64,000 bases of DNA, taken from Kazachstania africana CBS 2517 (Eukaryota > Ascomycota > Saccharomycetes > Saccharomycetales > Saccharomycetaceae). The notes under the pieces are model-generated. The model had not been told where the DNA came from, did no database searches, and saw nothing but the letters and a program-made list of their open reading frames with translations. The position numbers were made by a program, and so were the translations under genes. Location of the stretch: contig NC_018943.1 in assembly GCF_000304475.1 (NCBI RefSeq), positions 620,001 through 684,000 on the forward strand, given 5' to 3'. Below, in pieces: positions 53,634-64,000 of this stretch; positions within the stretch are counted from its first letter, which is position 1; each line of letters starts with the position of its first letter.

Positions 53634-54455
53634 TTAAAATTGTTCAAGAGCTTCCTGAACTAATCTATCGATTAGTGATTTTTTATAAGCTGCACCAAAA
53701 CCATTGCATTGTTCATGACCTTTCAAATTTTCCATGACATTAGGAATATCGATATCAAAATAGTTAGTCAAACTGTTTAGATATTCCCAGACTGCCGGTA
53801 TAGTCAGCAACCTGTTTCCGTCGCTGTCCATATAGTCTACGCTTTTCAAATTGGATTGATCGCGGACAGTACCATTTAACATATTAGCGAAGAATTGGTC
53901 CTGAGTAGGGAACGAGAACTTTGTATCATATTGATCAGTGGTCATGCCACAGGTATTATTTTGTATTTCCTTCTGTTTCAACAACAATTTATTATTCTCG
54001 AAGTTAATCTTTAAATTGAATTCTTTTAGAACTTTAATTTCGTTCATTAGTTTCTCATTATCCTCTTGAGTAGTAGCCAATCTGTTCTGTAACTCCTTTA
54101 TCTTTGCTTCTTTTCTTTCACGAAATGCCTTCTGTGCCATTCTATTCTGTTTCCTCTTCTTCTCTAATTCTTCTTCTTTAGACACTGGCTGATCGTCATT
54201 AGAGCTTAATAATAGAAGACTTCCAGTGTTGTTATTACTTGTAATAATATTATTGATATGCTCAGTCGATACATCAGTAAAATTCTTCAATTTTTCCAAC
54301 TCTATCAATGTACTCGTATCAGAATGAGGTGAAGACCCAGTAACATTACCTCCTGTAGCTGAAAGAGTGTGAGCATTGAAATCCATAGTTGGTAGACGTA
54401 GTTGTTCTTGCTCTTGCAAAAATGCTAAGAGATCAGGCTGATCATTGTATTCCAT
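53634..54455 (-). CDS. YAP3: Yap-family bZIP transcription factor (Yap3-like)
   Basis: 273 residues. The basic region has the fungal Yap signature NxxAQxxFRxR (NRMAQKAFRERKEAKIKEL, about 104-122), followed by a leucine-zipper helix to about 165. The C-terminal 100 residues (FFANMLNG, LLTIPAVWEYLNSL, GAAYKKSLIDRLVQEALEQF) resemble the end of Yap3. No cysteine-rich redox domain of the Yap1 kind is seen; a single Cys lies in NNTCGM and another in EQCNGFG. S. cerevisiae YAP3 (YHL009C, 330 residues) is two genes from STE20 on chromosome VIII, which supports the call. Other Yap paralogues remain possible. Confidence 0.75.
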   Translation of the reverse strand: MEYNDQPDLLAFLQEQEQLRLPTMDFNAHTLSATGGNVTGSSPHSDTSTLIELEKLKNFTDVSTEHINNIITSNNNTGSLLLLSSNDDQPVSKEEELEKKRKQNRMAQKAFRERKEAKIKELQNRLATTQEDNEKLMNEIKVLKEFNLKINFENNKLLLKQKEIQNNTCGMTTDQYDTKFSFPTQDQFFANMLNGTVRDQSNLKSVDYMDSDGNRLLTIPAVWEYLNSLTNYFDIDIPNVMENLKGHEQCNGFGAAYKKSLIDRLVQEALEQF

Positions 54456-54613
54456 CCTGCGTAATTCTATATATCTGTTACTATCTTCTGCTGTGTTATT
54501 AATTTTAGCTATCTTACTAAGAAATATTCCATTAACTTAATTTTTTTTTTTGCTTTTTCGGAAGGGCTGTCTCATTTGATATATATATATAGAAGAAACA
54601 CTATTAATGCCTT

Positions 54614-55300
54614 TCACATACCAAGATTGATGAATCCGTTACTGGATTCTAATGGCTTGTGGTCCAATGGATTGGCTCTACTTTCATAGGAAGTTGCAGC
54701 GAATCCATTTGTTTCGTTGGATTTTTTTAATCGATTATTAATTTCCCCTCTGATTTCAATATAGAAAATTTTACAGTTCAAATCTTCGTCCTGTGACCAG
54801 TTATTCTTGATGAATAAAGTTATTGAATCAGTGTTTTGGAATTTAAGTTTTGGTAAATGAAATTCGATGTCTTCCTTATCTCTTTGTAAAGATGGATAAA
54901 CTAATTGAAGATCATTCTTTGTCTTATTAACGCTATCAAAATTTAAAACCTTGTTAAAATTCTTGTAAACGTATATTTCTTTGGGAATACTGAATTCCTC
55001 ATCATCAAGCTCGTTATTTGCTCTTATAATCATGGAATACAATTTGCAGGATGATAGAAATGGAATATGTATGACGATTTGACAGTCTGTATCAGATTGC
55101 AGATAACGTGTTGTGTCAGCTCTTTCATTTTGAGCCTTTATGAATACATTGGCACCCTGGCCATTGATTGGAATACCATTCAGCACCTTGATCTTGGGTG
55201 TATCTATCACTTCAAAAAGAGACTGTGTTGCATACGTTGTTGCAGGTGGGGTGTGATCATGACGATGATCGTGATGTTCGTGTTCACAGTGATGAGACAT
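54614..55300 (-). CDS. PITH-domain protein (PITHD1 family)
   Basis: 228 residues. The His-rich N-terminus MSHHCEHEHHDHRHDH, then a PITH domain (about 20-190), known as the proteasome-interacting domain of thioredoxin-like protein TXNL1. The layout fits the stand-alone PITHD1 family: HIPFLSSCKLYSMIIRANN, PKEIYVYKN, ITLFIKNNW and FYIEIRGE, ending in YESRANPLDHK. No thioredoxin CxxC is present. The His/Cys-rich start might bind metal, which is a guess. I do not recall a named S. cerevisiae gene at this place, so no symbol is given. It is tandem with the Yap3-like gene and 388 bp from divergent DID4. Confidence 0.85.
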   Translation of the reverse strand: MSHHCEHEHHDHRHDHTPPATTYATQSLFEVIDTPKIKVLNGIPINGQGANVFIKAQNERADTTRYLQSDTDCQIVIHIPFLSSCKLYSMIIRANNELDDEEFSIPKEIYVYKNFNKVLNFDSVNKTKNDLQLVYPSLQRDKEDIEFHLPKLKFQNTDSITLFIKNNWSQDEDLNCKIFYIEIRGEINNRLKKSNETNGFAATSYESRANPLDHKPLESSNGFINLGM

Positions 55301-55688
55301 TACTGAGGCCCAGGTTTGTCAACAGAAACTTCGTCATCGAATGAGAACTGGTCAAGTGAAAACCGGAAAGAATTCTTCACTTGAAATACAGGGCTAGCGT
55401 TGTTCAAGATAAAAGAGACACAACGGAAATGTAACTTGAAGTGTATATATATCTATGTATGCCACCATGAAGAGTACAATCAGTTGATGAGGATGTGAGT
55501 TTTAATAGTGACAACGCCTCTTGTAATATCAATTTGATAGTCGTGCATGGTGATGTTCAAACAGCATTGCCAAAGTAGTTATCAGAAGAAGCCGAAGCCT
55601 CTCTTAATATATGGTATGAAGGAGAGTATGAAGTCATTTGTATTAAGAACAGTTAAGAGGGTGAAGCTACCGAGAACAATCGAATAGG
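55301..55688. other. Divergent promoter region, PITH gene / DID4
   Basis: 388 bp. TATATATATC near 55443 is the only TATA-like element. A second possible edge of the inferred inversion lies here or at 53522-53633. Nothing else is seen. Confidence 0.4.
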
Positions 55689-56451
55689 ATGAGTTTATTT
55701 GAATGGATGTTTGGTAAACCACCTACACTACAGGAGAGACTAAGGAAAGTATGTTATTTGCCTTCATTTAGGATAAGATAATAAGTTTCAATTACTAACC
55801 CTGTGCACACTTTTATAGAATCAAAGAGCTTTGGATAAGACCCAGAGAGAGATTGAAAGGGAGAAAAGGAAATTAGAGCAGCAGGAAAAGAGACTATTGA
55901 CAGAAATTAAGAAATCGGTAAAGACGAATAAGGTGAGTGCTGCAAAGATACAGTCTAAGGATTTGATTAGAACAAGAAAGAATGTCACAAAATTCAATAA
56001 TTTACAAACAAAACTGAATACAATTTCATTACGTATTCAAACTATAAAGACTAATGAACAAATGAATAAATCAGTCATTGAAGCAAATAATGTGTTGAGA
56101 TTTATGAATAAATCAATTAACTTACCTCAATTACAAAAGATTACTATGGATTTTGAAAGACAAAATGATTTGATGAATCAAAAGCAAGAATTTATCAATG
56201 AATCTATCGATGATGTGATGGAAGATGAAGACGAGTTAGAGAATGAAGATGAGGAAGCTGATGAAATTATAAATAAAATTTTGGACGAAATTGATATTGA
56301 TTTATCCTCAAAATTAAACACTACTCCAAACCATGAATTAGGCTTGGGTAATGAAATGAAAGAGTCGAAAAATTCTGAACAATTGATTGCAGAATCAAAT
56401 GATGACGATGACCAGTTGCAAGCAAGATTAAACAGTTTGAAGAAACAGTAA
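55689..56451 (+). CDS. DID4: ESCRT-III subunit Did4/Vps2, one intron
   Basis: Two exons: 55689-55748 (20 codons, MSLFEWMFGKPPTLQERLRK) and 55819-56451 (210 codons plus stop). The total is 230 residues against 232. CHMP2 homologue that, with Vps24, caps Snf7 filaments and recruits the ATPase Vps4. The basic first helices (NQRALDKTQREIEREKRKLE) are followed by an acidic part (EDEDELENEDEEADEI, about 154-169). The C-terminus QARLNSLKKQ is the MIM1 helix that binds the Vps4 MIT domain. Divergent from the PITH gene and convergent with MET14, as YKL002W is. Its S. cerevisiae neighbour MRP17 is here 25 kb away. Confidence 0.96.
55749..55818 (+). other. Intron of DID4
   Basis: 70 bp. Donor GTATGT at 55749-55754, branch-point TACTAAC at 55793-55799, acceptor TAG at 55816-55818. 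Splicing keeps the frame after codon 20, the same arrangement as the S. cerevisiae gene. Confidence 0.94.
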
Positions 56452-56509
56452 GTATGGGATTTCTATGTCTCCATGTGTATAAATTTATATACCATATATC
56501 TTAACTTTA

Positions 56510-57106
56510 TCAAATAATCTTTTCTCTCAATAAATATTCATAAATAATCAATGTACATTCTTCAACAGTTTTCAAATCTGTTCTCAAATGTAATTCAGGT
56601 GCTTCAGGTGCTTCATAAGGCGCAGAGATACCTGTAAACTCTTTTATGGCACCTTCTCTTGCCTTCTTATACAACCCTTTTGGATCTCTCTGTTCTGCCA
56701 CTTCAATTGGCACATCAACGAAGACCTCAATAAATTTCAATCCATCTTTGGCATGTAATTCTCTAGCCCTGCTTCTATCTTCAATGTATGGTGAAATGAA
56801 TGATGTGATTGAAATCATACAAGAATCGGCAAAAAGTTTAGAGACTTCACTGACTCTTCTAATATTTTCATTACGATCTTCAGCACTGAACCCTAAATCT
56901 TTATTCAATCCGAACCTTATATTATCACCATCCAATCTGTAGGCACCAATTCCCTTTTCTAAAAGTAATTGTTCCAATGCACAAGCGATTGTACTCTTAC
57001 CTGAGGCACTTAGCCCAGTTAGCCAGATTGTACAGCCTTCTTGTTTTCTTAGATTTTTACGTTCATCGTAAGTTAAATTTGGATGCCATGTAATATTAGT
57101 GGCCAT
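56510..57106 (-). CDS. MET14: Adenylylsulfate (APS) kinase Met14
   Basis: Phosphorylates adenosine 5'-phosphosulfate to PAPS, the second step of sulfate assimilation. 198 residues against 202. P-loop GLSASGKST (31-39), [26 protein letters not shown] (substrate site), [17 protein letters not shown] and [26 protein letters not shown], the mobile lid. All catalytic features of APS kinases are present. Upstream there is a Cbf1/Met4 E-box and a Met31/32 core. In S. cerevisiae (YKL001C) it flanks CEN11. Confidence 0.98.
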   Translation of the reverse strand: MATNITWHPNLTYDERKNLRKQEGCTIWLTGLSASGKSTIACALEQLLLEKGIGAYRLDGDNIRFGLNKDLGFSAEDRNENIRRVSEVSKLFADSCMISITSFISPYIEDRSRARELHAKDGLKFIEVFVDVPIEVAEQRDPKGLYKKAREGAIKEFTGISAPYEAPEAPELHLRTDLKTVEECTLIIYEYLLREKII

Positions 57107-57376
57107 TTTGATCGTCGAGCTTTTTAGGAATCAAATGCAGAGACCATCTTTTAATATATGAACAGTCACTTATATAGATTCCAATTATGCACCAGTTTCA
57201 CAGTACTTACATTATTATGTGTGGCTTTCTCATTATAATTTTTTTGCCGTGTTTAACTTACGGTAAATATATCAATTTTTCACGTGAGATTGTAAGGTTT
57301 CAGAAAAATTTATAGAATTGGGATTGTATCTAATATATAAGAGTTGACATTATTTAAGTTTGCTGTTGTCACTTTA
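57107..57376. other. MET14 promoter / site equivalent to CEN11, without centromere motifs
   Basis: 270 bp between VPS1 (3' end at 57377) and MET14 (start 57106), the interval holding CEN11 in S. cerevisiae. No TTCCGAA-type CDEIII core occurs on either strand and no 80-bp stretch of over 90% A+T is seen. The only CDEI-like word is TTCACGTG, which lacks the required purine and is better explained as the sulfur-gene E-box. Confidence 0.7.
57220..57286 (-). promoter_or_regulatory. MET14 sulfur-regulon sites: Cbf1 E-box and Met31/32 core
   Basis: CACGTG at 57281-57286 (Cbf1-Met4-Met28) and TGTGGC at 57220-57225 (Met31/Met32 core) lie about 175-180 and 115-120 bp upstream of the MET14 start. This pairing is usual for sulfate-assimilation genes in this family. 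Binding is inferred. Confidence 0.7.
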
Positions 57377-59476
57377 TCAAACGCTTGAAACAATGTCACT
57401 TGCATGCCTCAAGATTTCGACCATTTTCTGACATTCTTTTCTTCTTTGAATGGTAATATCATTCTCTCTAGTTAATTCTTCGATGTCCTTTGTATTGTAT
57501 AACTTTTCTAACAATCTCTTTTGGATATCATTTCTACTTCTAATGATTAACTTCAGCATCAACGCCTTAGGTATAATATCAGCAATGGTTCTCTTAACGA
57601 TGGTGAAGTAACTATTGATTAAGAGTTTGATTACCTCAGTTTCCATAGTTTCTCTTTCAGTCATTTGTCCCGTAGCCTTTAAGATAGTTGGTGGTGATTC
57701 TAAAGCGGCCAATTTCTTCTTATTTTTACTTGTAAAGAATCCACCAAAGAAACCCGATTTTTCTTCCATGGAAGCTGTAGCAGAAACAGGTTGTGGTTGT
57801 TTACTTGGTAACGGTTTACCTGTCTTTGGGTCAAGCATCACTTGTGGTTGTGGATGTAATTTTTCTTGAACCATTGCCATTGCTTGAGAACCTTTCAGTA
57901 AATCAGGGTGTGCAGTATTAATATAAGTTTGTTCGGAATCGATTATATCTGTAACGAATTGATTTGTTGGAATGATTGATTCTTTTAAGAATTCGATAAA
58001 TTCATTTGAAATTGCTTCTCTTAATGCTGGATACCTTGAATATTTTGGTTGAGTAATGATTTGTTTTAACATACGTACTAATTCATCAAAGATTAAATTG
58101 ACTAAACGTAATGAAGGTTCTTCAAATCTTTTAATTTGTTGTTTAACTAATACTTCAAAAGCTTCTGTGCCAACAAATAATGATGGGGCAGCACCTGAAC
58201 TATTATACATAATTGTTCTAATATCAGAATCTTTAATTTGATCGAATGGATCTAATGAATCGATACCATTCTTGAAGACTTCGTGGAAGACAAATGAAAC
58301 TCTTGCACCACCAGAAAGTTCTTGACTTGATAATTCTTTAGCCTCACCATCGAGAATACCACCGTATTCATTAGAGAAATCAGTAATCATACTTAATACA
58401 ATTGAATTTGAAGAATCCATTGTTTCTGGGCCTAAATTATACAATTCTTGTTGATATTTTTTCAAAGTTGCTTCAATTTTGGCTTTAATATCTGGTAAAG
58501 TCTGTCTGATATGGTGTAAAAGAATTGAATTTAATTTTTTGGCTAAATATGGTGTACCGCAATAATGTGCTTTTGAACTGTAAGATGGATGTTCTTCAAA
58601 GAATTTTTTTTCATCTCTTAAAGCATCTCTAATGGTTTTATTTTTTTCAATATCTTTTTGACCTCTATTAATCACTGGGATGTAACCATATCTTAATGGA
58701 ATTACTCTACCTGCTAAGATATCAATGACATCTGTACCTTGATCCATAAGATCGACTTTAGTTAAGACACCAATGGTTCTTGTACCTTCAGGATCCACTT
58801 CTCTTGCTAATTTTAGACCATCACTGTTTGCCAAGTCAGTATTTGCTGCATTGACAGACAGAATAATTGCATTTGGCTTTGAGATATATTTTAAAAGCAT
58901 ATCTTTAATTTGTTTTTCAATATCAGGAGGTTGATCACCTACGGGAACTTTTGTTAAACCTGGTAAATCGACTAAAGTTAACGTTAAGACGTAAGGAGAA
59001 TAGATTCTTAGATTAATTGGAACCGGGGAGATACCAGCATTAACACCTGTGACTTTTTCAGTTTCTTTAACAATTTCTTGTCTAATTTCATTAAAATTAT
59101 AAATTTTCTTACCTGGTAAATGTAAAAATTCCCCCCATTCTTCAGCGTTATCTTCACTTTGTGATTTACCATCTTCCTTTTTCTTATCATCGATATTTAA
59201 ATCCAATAATTCATCTGTAAGATTTGACTTGTTACTATCGTCCTTTTTTCTCCTTCTGTTGATTAATTGTAATACCAAAGGTCTTCTAGTGACAATACCA
59301 GTACCTCTTGGTAAGAAGTCTCTTCCGACGATATTTTCTAAGACAGAAGACTTACCAGAAGATTGTGAACCCACGACTGTTATTTGTGGCAAATCAATAG
59401 GCGATTGCGAGCCTCCTCCCAAAGGTGCCAAAGCGTCTTGCAATTTATTGATGGTAGCAATCAAATGTTCATCCAT
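57377..59476 (-). CDS. VPS1: Dynamin-like GTPase Vps1
   Basis: Self-assembling GTPase for Golgi-to-endosome sorting, endocytosis and peroxisome fission. 699 residues against 704. GTPase domain at the N-terminus: G1 GSQSSGKS (36-43), G2 [10 protein letters not shown]3 DLPG in [12 protein letters not shown] and G4 TKVD in LTKVDLMD. The insert [28 protein letters not shown] is the known variable loop of Vps1. Stalk domain in the middle (about 320-520), a disordered B-insert with Pro/Gln (about 545-600) in place of a PH domain, and the GED at the end (about 610-699). Position and strand match YKR001C. Confidence 0.98.
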   Translation of the reverse strand: MDEHLIATINKLQDALAPLGGGSQSPIDLPQITVVGSQSSGKSSVLENIVGRDFLPRGTGIVTRRPLVLQLINRRRKKDDSNKSNLTDELLDLNIDDKKKEDGKSQSEDNAEEWGEFLHLPGKKIYNFNEIRQEIVKETEKVTGVNAGISPVPINLRIYSPYVLTLTLVDLPGLTKVPVGDQPPDIEKQIKDMLLKYISKPNAIILSVNAANTDLANSDGLKLAREVDPEGTRTIGVLTKVDLMDQGTDVIDILAGRVIPLRYGYIPVINRGQKDIEKNKTIRDALRDEKKFFEEHPSYSSKAHYCGTPYLAKKLNSILLHHIRQTLPDIKAKIEATLKKYQQELYNLGPETMDSSNSIVLSMITDFSNEYGGILDGEAKELSSQELSGGARVSFVFHEVFKNGIDSLDPFDQIKDSDIRTIMYNSSGAAPSLFVGTEAFEVLVKQQIKRFEEPSLRLVNLIFDELVRMLKQIITQPKYSRYPALREAISNEFIEFLKESIIPTNQFVTDIIDSEQTYINTAHPDLLKGSQAMAMVQEKLHPQPQVMLDPKTGKPLPSKQPQPVSATASMEEKSGFFGGFFTSKNKKKLAALESPPTILKATGQMTERETMETEVIKLLINSYFTIVKRTIADIIPKALMLKLIIRSRNDIQKRLLEKLYNTKDIEELTRENDITIQRRKECQKMVEILRHASDIVSSV

Positions 59477-59617
59477 TTCGTAAGGCTCTTATGTTGTTTC
59501 ACTTGTTCTATATGTATCACAAGATGACTTTTCCAAACTGTTAAATCTCTTGTGTTTTCCAGTTTCTCCTTTTATAAATGTCTCTCCGGTTGAGAAAGTG
59601 AAAATTGTCCGTCGGGG

Positions 59618-59807
59618 CGCCCAAGCCAAAGAAAAATGTGAAAGAGCCATTACCCGGTTGTCATTGCATACACGTGACAAACACCCACCCATCGGCGGCA
59701 ATGTGCCAATGGCCAGCTCGACGACGGCGGCAGCGGCGTTTGTTGCGACTTGCCCCGGTGGCGTTGGGTTGGGGGGATGCGTCTCTCATTTTTCTTTGGC
59801 TTGGGCG
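59618..59807. repeat. Perfect 21-bp inverted repeat, 148-bp spacer
   Basis: The left arm is 59618-59638 (begins CGCCCAAGCCAAAG). The right arm is 59787-59807 (ends CTTTGGCTTGGGCG), its exact reverse complement. The arms enclose the Reb1, E-box, Rap1-like and Ume6-like sites. Confidence 0.85.
59649..59657 (+). promoter_or_regulatory. Reb1 site
   Basis: ATTACCCGG matches the full Reb1 consensus RTTACCCGS. It lies about 170 bp from the VPS1 start and 590 bp from PAP1 and probably keeps a nucleosome-free gap over the divergent promoters. Confidence 0.65.
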
Positions 59808-60197
59808 GCAAGTCAACAGAGAGCTGCCAGGCGAGCGCCATGCCCCTCCAGCACTCTTCATGGCCTCTTCGTGATGACCCTGACAGACCCTCTTGTGCGG
59901 TCTCAGCGCCAACGCGCAAACAAAACCAGCAACGATCAAACCGCCGCCAAATGTATACATTTCCGCCCAGAGAATAGGATAAATAAGAGTATGAAGCAAT
60001 ACCTCTTCTTCTTTTGCAAATATTCCACTCATTTATATAATCAAAATCTCTCTCTATTCAATTAATTAATCCGATACTCTCACAGCCCAAAAGATTCAAT
60101 TTCGAAACGCGCGCGTCTCCAAAATTGAAGAAACCAGCAAAAAAAAAAACTAAGATTTAAAAAACGTATTATAAAGAAGAGGGAGAGAGCTTTGTAA

Positions 60198-61946
<1,749 letters not shown>

Positions 61947-62778
61947 TTGTCGTCGTACCACAAAATGACCTTATATTAATAATTTTATACTTGTATAAAT
62001 TACGTATAGTCAAGAACAAAAATCATAGAACAAAGTAATGACTAATTAAATTTGATAATTTGGATTGATCGCACTAAATTTGATATTTTCTTCCGCAATA
62101 AAATTATAATGATTTGAGCTCTTAACCCTGTGGGACCAGAACTAAACGTAAAAGTAAAGAAAACATGGCAGCTTTAACGTGGTAAAGAAAAATCAAGAAA
62201 AGGATAAAACATATACATCAGTAGAAGTATAAAATTTTTAAACCATAATAAGCCTTTCAATAAGTTACTCTTTTTTTTTTTGGAAGTAATAAGAATAGTG
62301 CAGAGAAAAAGGCCAACCTCCTCCCAGCAATTTTGAATTCAAGCTTAGTTTCCTCTTCCTATCAGCATATCTAGATGTAGCTTCCGACTGTTGGTTATAA
62401 ACACGACTGATCCTTCGCTTTCTATAAATAGCACTGTCTTTTGCAGCCTTTCCTTTTCTTATCCTTTAAAGGCTGGAACAGACATCATCGAGTGGCTCGA
62501 GCTTCGTCCATCGTAATTGCAGGAATTGTTAAAATACACAATTTATTGCTGCTGCCTACTGAAAAGTATAAAAGGGGTAGTCTTCTCAGAAAAGAAAGTT
62601 CTTGCCTTAAAGTGAGAGTGTACATTCTGTTGTAGTTGTCATAAATGATTTTCGCTTAAAAGTAAAGGCAGACATTGAATTTACTACATTCTGTATATAA
62701 AGAACGTTAAAAGGCAGTGATAAGTACCAACCAACATAATAATATTCTTATTTAATACAGGTCACAAGAAAGCACATT
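61947..62778. other. Intergenic PAP1-OSH6
   Basis: 832 bp, containing the OSH6 promoter. A match to the ARS consensus lies at 62143-62153 (reverse strand), weak evidence alone. A T13 run is near 62270-62282. A 64-codon frame (62441-62635) has no conserved features. Confidence 0.4.
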
Positions 62779-64000
62779 ATGTCCCTCAATAAACTAAAAG
62801 TTGGAGGTTATGGCAAACAAGGCTCTACAAGCACCCCCTCGAACGTGCAAATTGAAAACATATCAGAGGATACAGACGATATTGATGAGAATGACGAAAC
62901 TGGACAGAGTATTTTACTCAATATAATTTCTCAATTAAGACCTGGATCCGATTTATCACATATAACGTTACCAACTTTTATACTGGAGAAGAAGTCCATG
63001 CTTGAAAGAATAACAAATTTACTCCAATTTCCCTCCCTCTTACTTGATGCACACGCAGAAAAGGATACCCTAGAAAGATTTTTGAAGATTATTAAGTGGT
63101 ATCTTTCTGGTTGGCATATTGCTCCAAAAGCTGTCAAAAAACCATTGAATCCTATATTAGGGGAATACTTCACAGCATATTGGAATTTGCCCAACAAACA
63201 GCAAGCTTACTACATTGCTGAGCAGACAAGTCATCATCCACCAAAATCTGCATATTTTTATATGATTCCAGAATCTAATATCAGGGCTGATGGTGTAGTA
63301 ATTCCAAAATCGAGATTTTTAGGAAATTCATCTGCAGCAATGATGGAAGGTTTATCAATTCTACAATTTTTGGATATAATTGATGAAGATACCAAGGAAG
63401 TTGAAAAATATTCTTTTACACAACCTAATATGTATGCAAGAGGTATTCTATTTGGTAAAATGAAATTCGAATTGGGCGATCATGCCATAGTAAAAGGTCC
63501 AAAATATCTCGCTGACATTGAATTTAAAACCAAAGGATTTATCTCAGGTACGTACGATGCAATTCATGGGATTATCAAGGATTATACTGGTAAAAAGTAT
63601 TATGAAATAACAGGAAAATGGAACGATATTATGTACGTTAAAAATTTGCAGAAAGCTGAGGCCCCCAAAACTGTATTATTTAACTCGCATGAACACCGTC
63701 CACTGAAGCCAATTGTTCGACCATTAGAAGAGCAGGGAGGGTATGAATCAAGAAGACTTTGGAAAAAAGTTTGTGACGCTTTAGCTGCTCGTGATCATAA
63801 GGTGGCTACCGAAGAAAAATCATTGATTGAGAACGAACAAAGAGCCTTAGCTAAAAGACGATTGGAAGATGGCGTCGAATTTCATCCAAAACTGTTTAGA
63901 AAACTTCCGTCTGGTAGTTCTCTAGATTACATGATATACAAAGGCATACCAAGTGGCAACGACCATGAAGCACAAATAAGAAGTATTTTAGAAACTGTTC
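62779..64000 (+). CDS. OSH6: Oxysterol-binding homologue Osh6/Osh7, 5' part
   Basis: Starts MSLNKLKVGGYGKQGS and runs open for 407 codons to the window edge, so the last 40 or so residues are missing (Osh6 is 448). It exchanges phosphatidylserine and PI4P between ER and plasma membrane. The ORD begins near residue 45. LPTFILEKKSMLERIT is the lid and phosphatidylserine-binding segment. The signature reads EQTSHHPP, with Thr in place of the usual Val of EQVSHHPP; the two His that bind PI4P are kept. KPLNPILGE is also intact. OSH6 (YKR003W) follows PAP1 in S. cerevisiae; OSH7 is its duplicate on chromosome VIII. Confidence 0.95.
   Translation, partial: MSLNKLKVGGYGKQGSTSTPSNVQIENISEDTDDIDENDETGQSILLNIISQLRPGSDLSHITLPTFILEKKSMLERITNLLQFPSLLLDAHAEKDTLERFLKIIKWYLSGWHIAPKAVKKPLNPILGEYFTAYWNLPNKQQAYYIAEQTSHHPPKSAYFYMIPESNIRADGVVIPKSRFLGNSSAAMMEGLSILQFLDIIDEDTKEVEKYSFTQPNMYARGILFGKMKFELGDHAIVKGPKYLADIEFKTKGFISGTYDAIHGIIKDYTGKKYYEITGKWNDIMYVKNLQKAEAPKTVLFNSHEHRPLKPIVRPLEEQGGYESRRLWKKVCDALAARDHKVATEEKSLIENEQRALAKRRLEDGVEFHPKLFRKLPSGSSLDYMIYKGIPSGNDHEAQIRSILETV

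Noticed and set aside
59550..60065. 171-codon ORF and several overlapping frames on both strands in the VPS1-PAP1 region
   Set aside because: All six frames are fairly open because the DNA is GC-rich. No domain-like sequence, and the region is the divergent promoter of two certain genes.

Overview
The window is nuclear DNA of a budding yeast of the family Saccharomycetaceae, from a lineage that passed through the whole-genome duplication. The genes are compact and mostly intronless. The three introns seen carry GTATGT donors and TACTAAC branch points, and gene content and order follow Saccharomyces cerevisiae chromosome XI from AAT1 (YKL106W) across the centromere region to OSH6 (YKR003W). 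Genes that S. cerevisiae keeps on the duplicate chromosomes VIII (HSE1, STE20, YAP3) and XIII (VPS20) are interleaved with the chromosome XI genes. This fits differential loss of duplicates in another post-duplication genus. Naumovozyma is a guess, prompted by the missing conventional centromere; Kazachstania or a relative is equally possible.

Layout. 0-28.5 kb is collinear with S. cerevisiae XI-L: AAT1 (3' end), SEG2-like, GFA1, LAP4/APE1, HSL1, a YPF1 homologue, UTP11, MTC2, CWP1, YJU2, YJU3, MBR1/ISF1, BUD2, then VPS20. 30.4-53.5 kb is a block in inverted orientation: MRP17, AUR1, BYE1, RPL14, a probable snR87-type snoRNA, SFT1, CAP1, HSE1, LAC1/LAG1, UFD4, STE20, MIF2, CUE2. 53.6-64 kb returns to the first orientation: YAP3-like, a PITH-domain gene, DID4/VPS2, MET14, VPS1, PAP1 and the 5' part of OSH6/OSH7. 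Undoing one inversion of about 23 kb puts CUE2-MIF2 back near BUD2 and MRP17 back near DID4.

The genes are mainly housekeeping. They cover cell wall and sphingolipids (GFA1, CWP1, AUR1, LAC1/LAG1), morphogenesis and polarity (HSL1, BUD2, STE20, CAP1), endosomal sorting (VPS20, DID4 and HSE1 of the ESCRT system; VPS1, SFT1, LAP4), RNA metabolism (UTP11, YJU2, PAP1, CUE2, BYE1, snoRNA), ubiquitin (UFD4), kinetochore (MIF2) and sulfate assimilation (MET14).

Most notable points: (1) the intramembrane-protease homologue YPF1 has lost all three presenilin/SPP signature motifs; (2) the MET14-VPS1 interval, which holds CEN11 in S. cerevisiae, is only 270 bp and has no CDEIII; (3) a box C/D snoRNA with a 7-bp terminal stem and an 18S-complementary guide lies between SFT1 and RPL14; (4) HSL1 has no KEN box and an altered destruction box; (5) a perfect 21-bp inverted repeat sits in the GC-rich VPS1-PAP1 promoter region. 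I saw no transposon, LTR, tRNA gene or CRISPR array, and no new multi-gene system.
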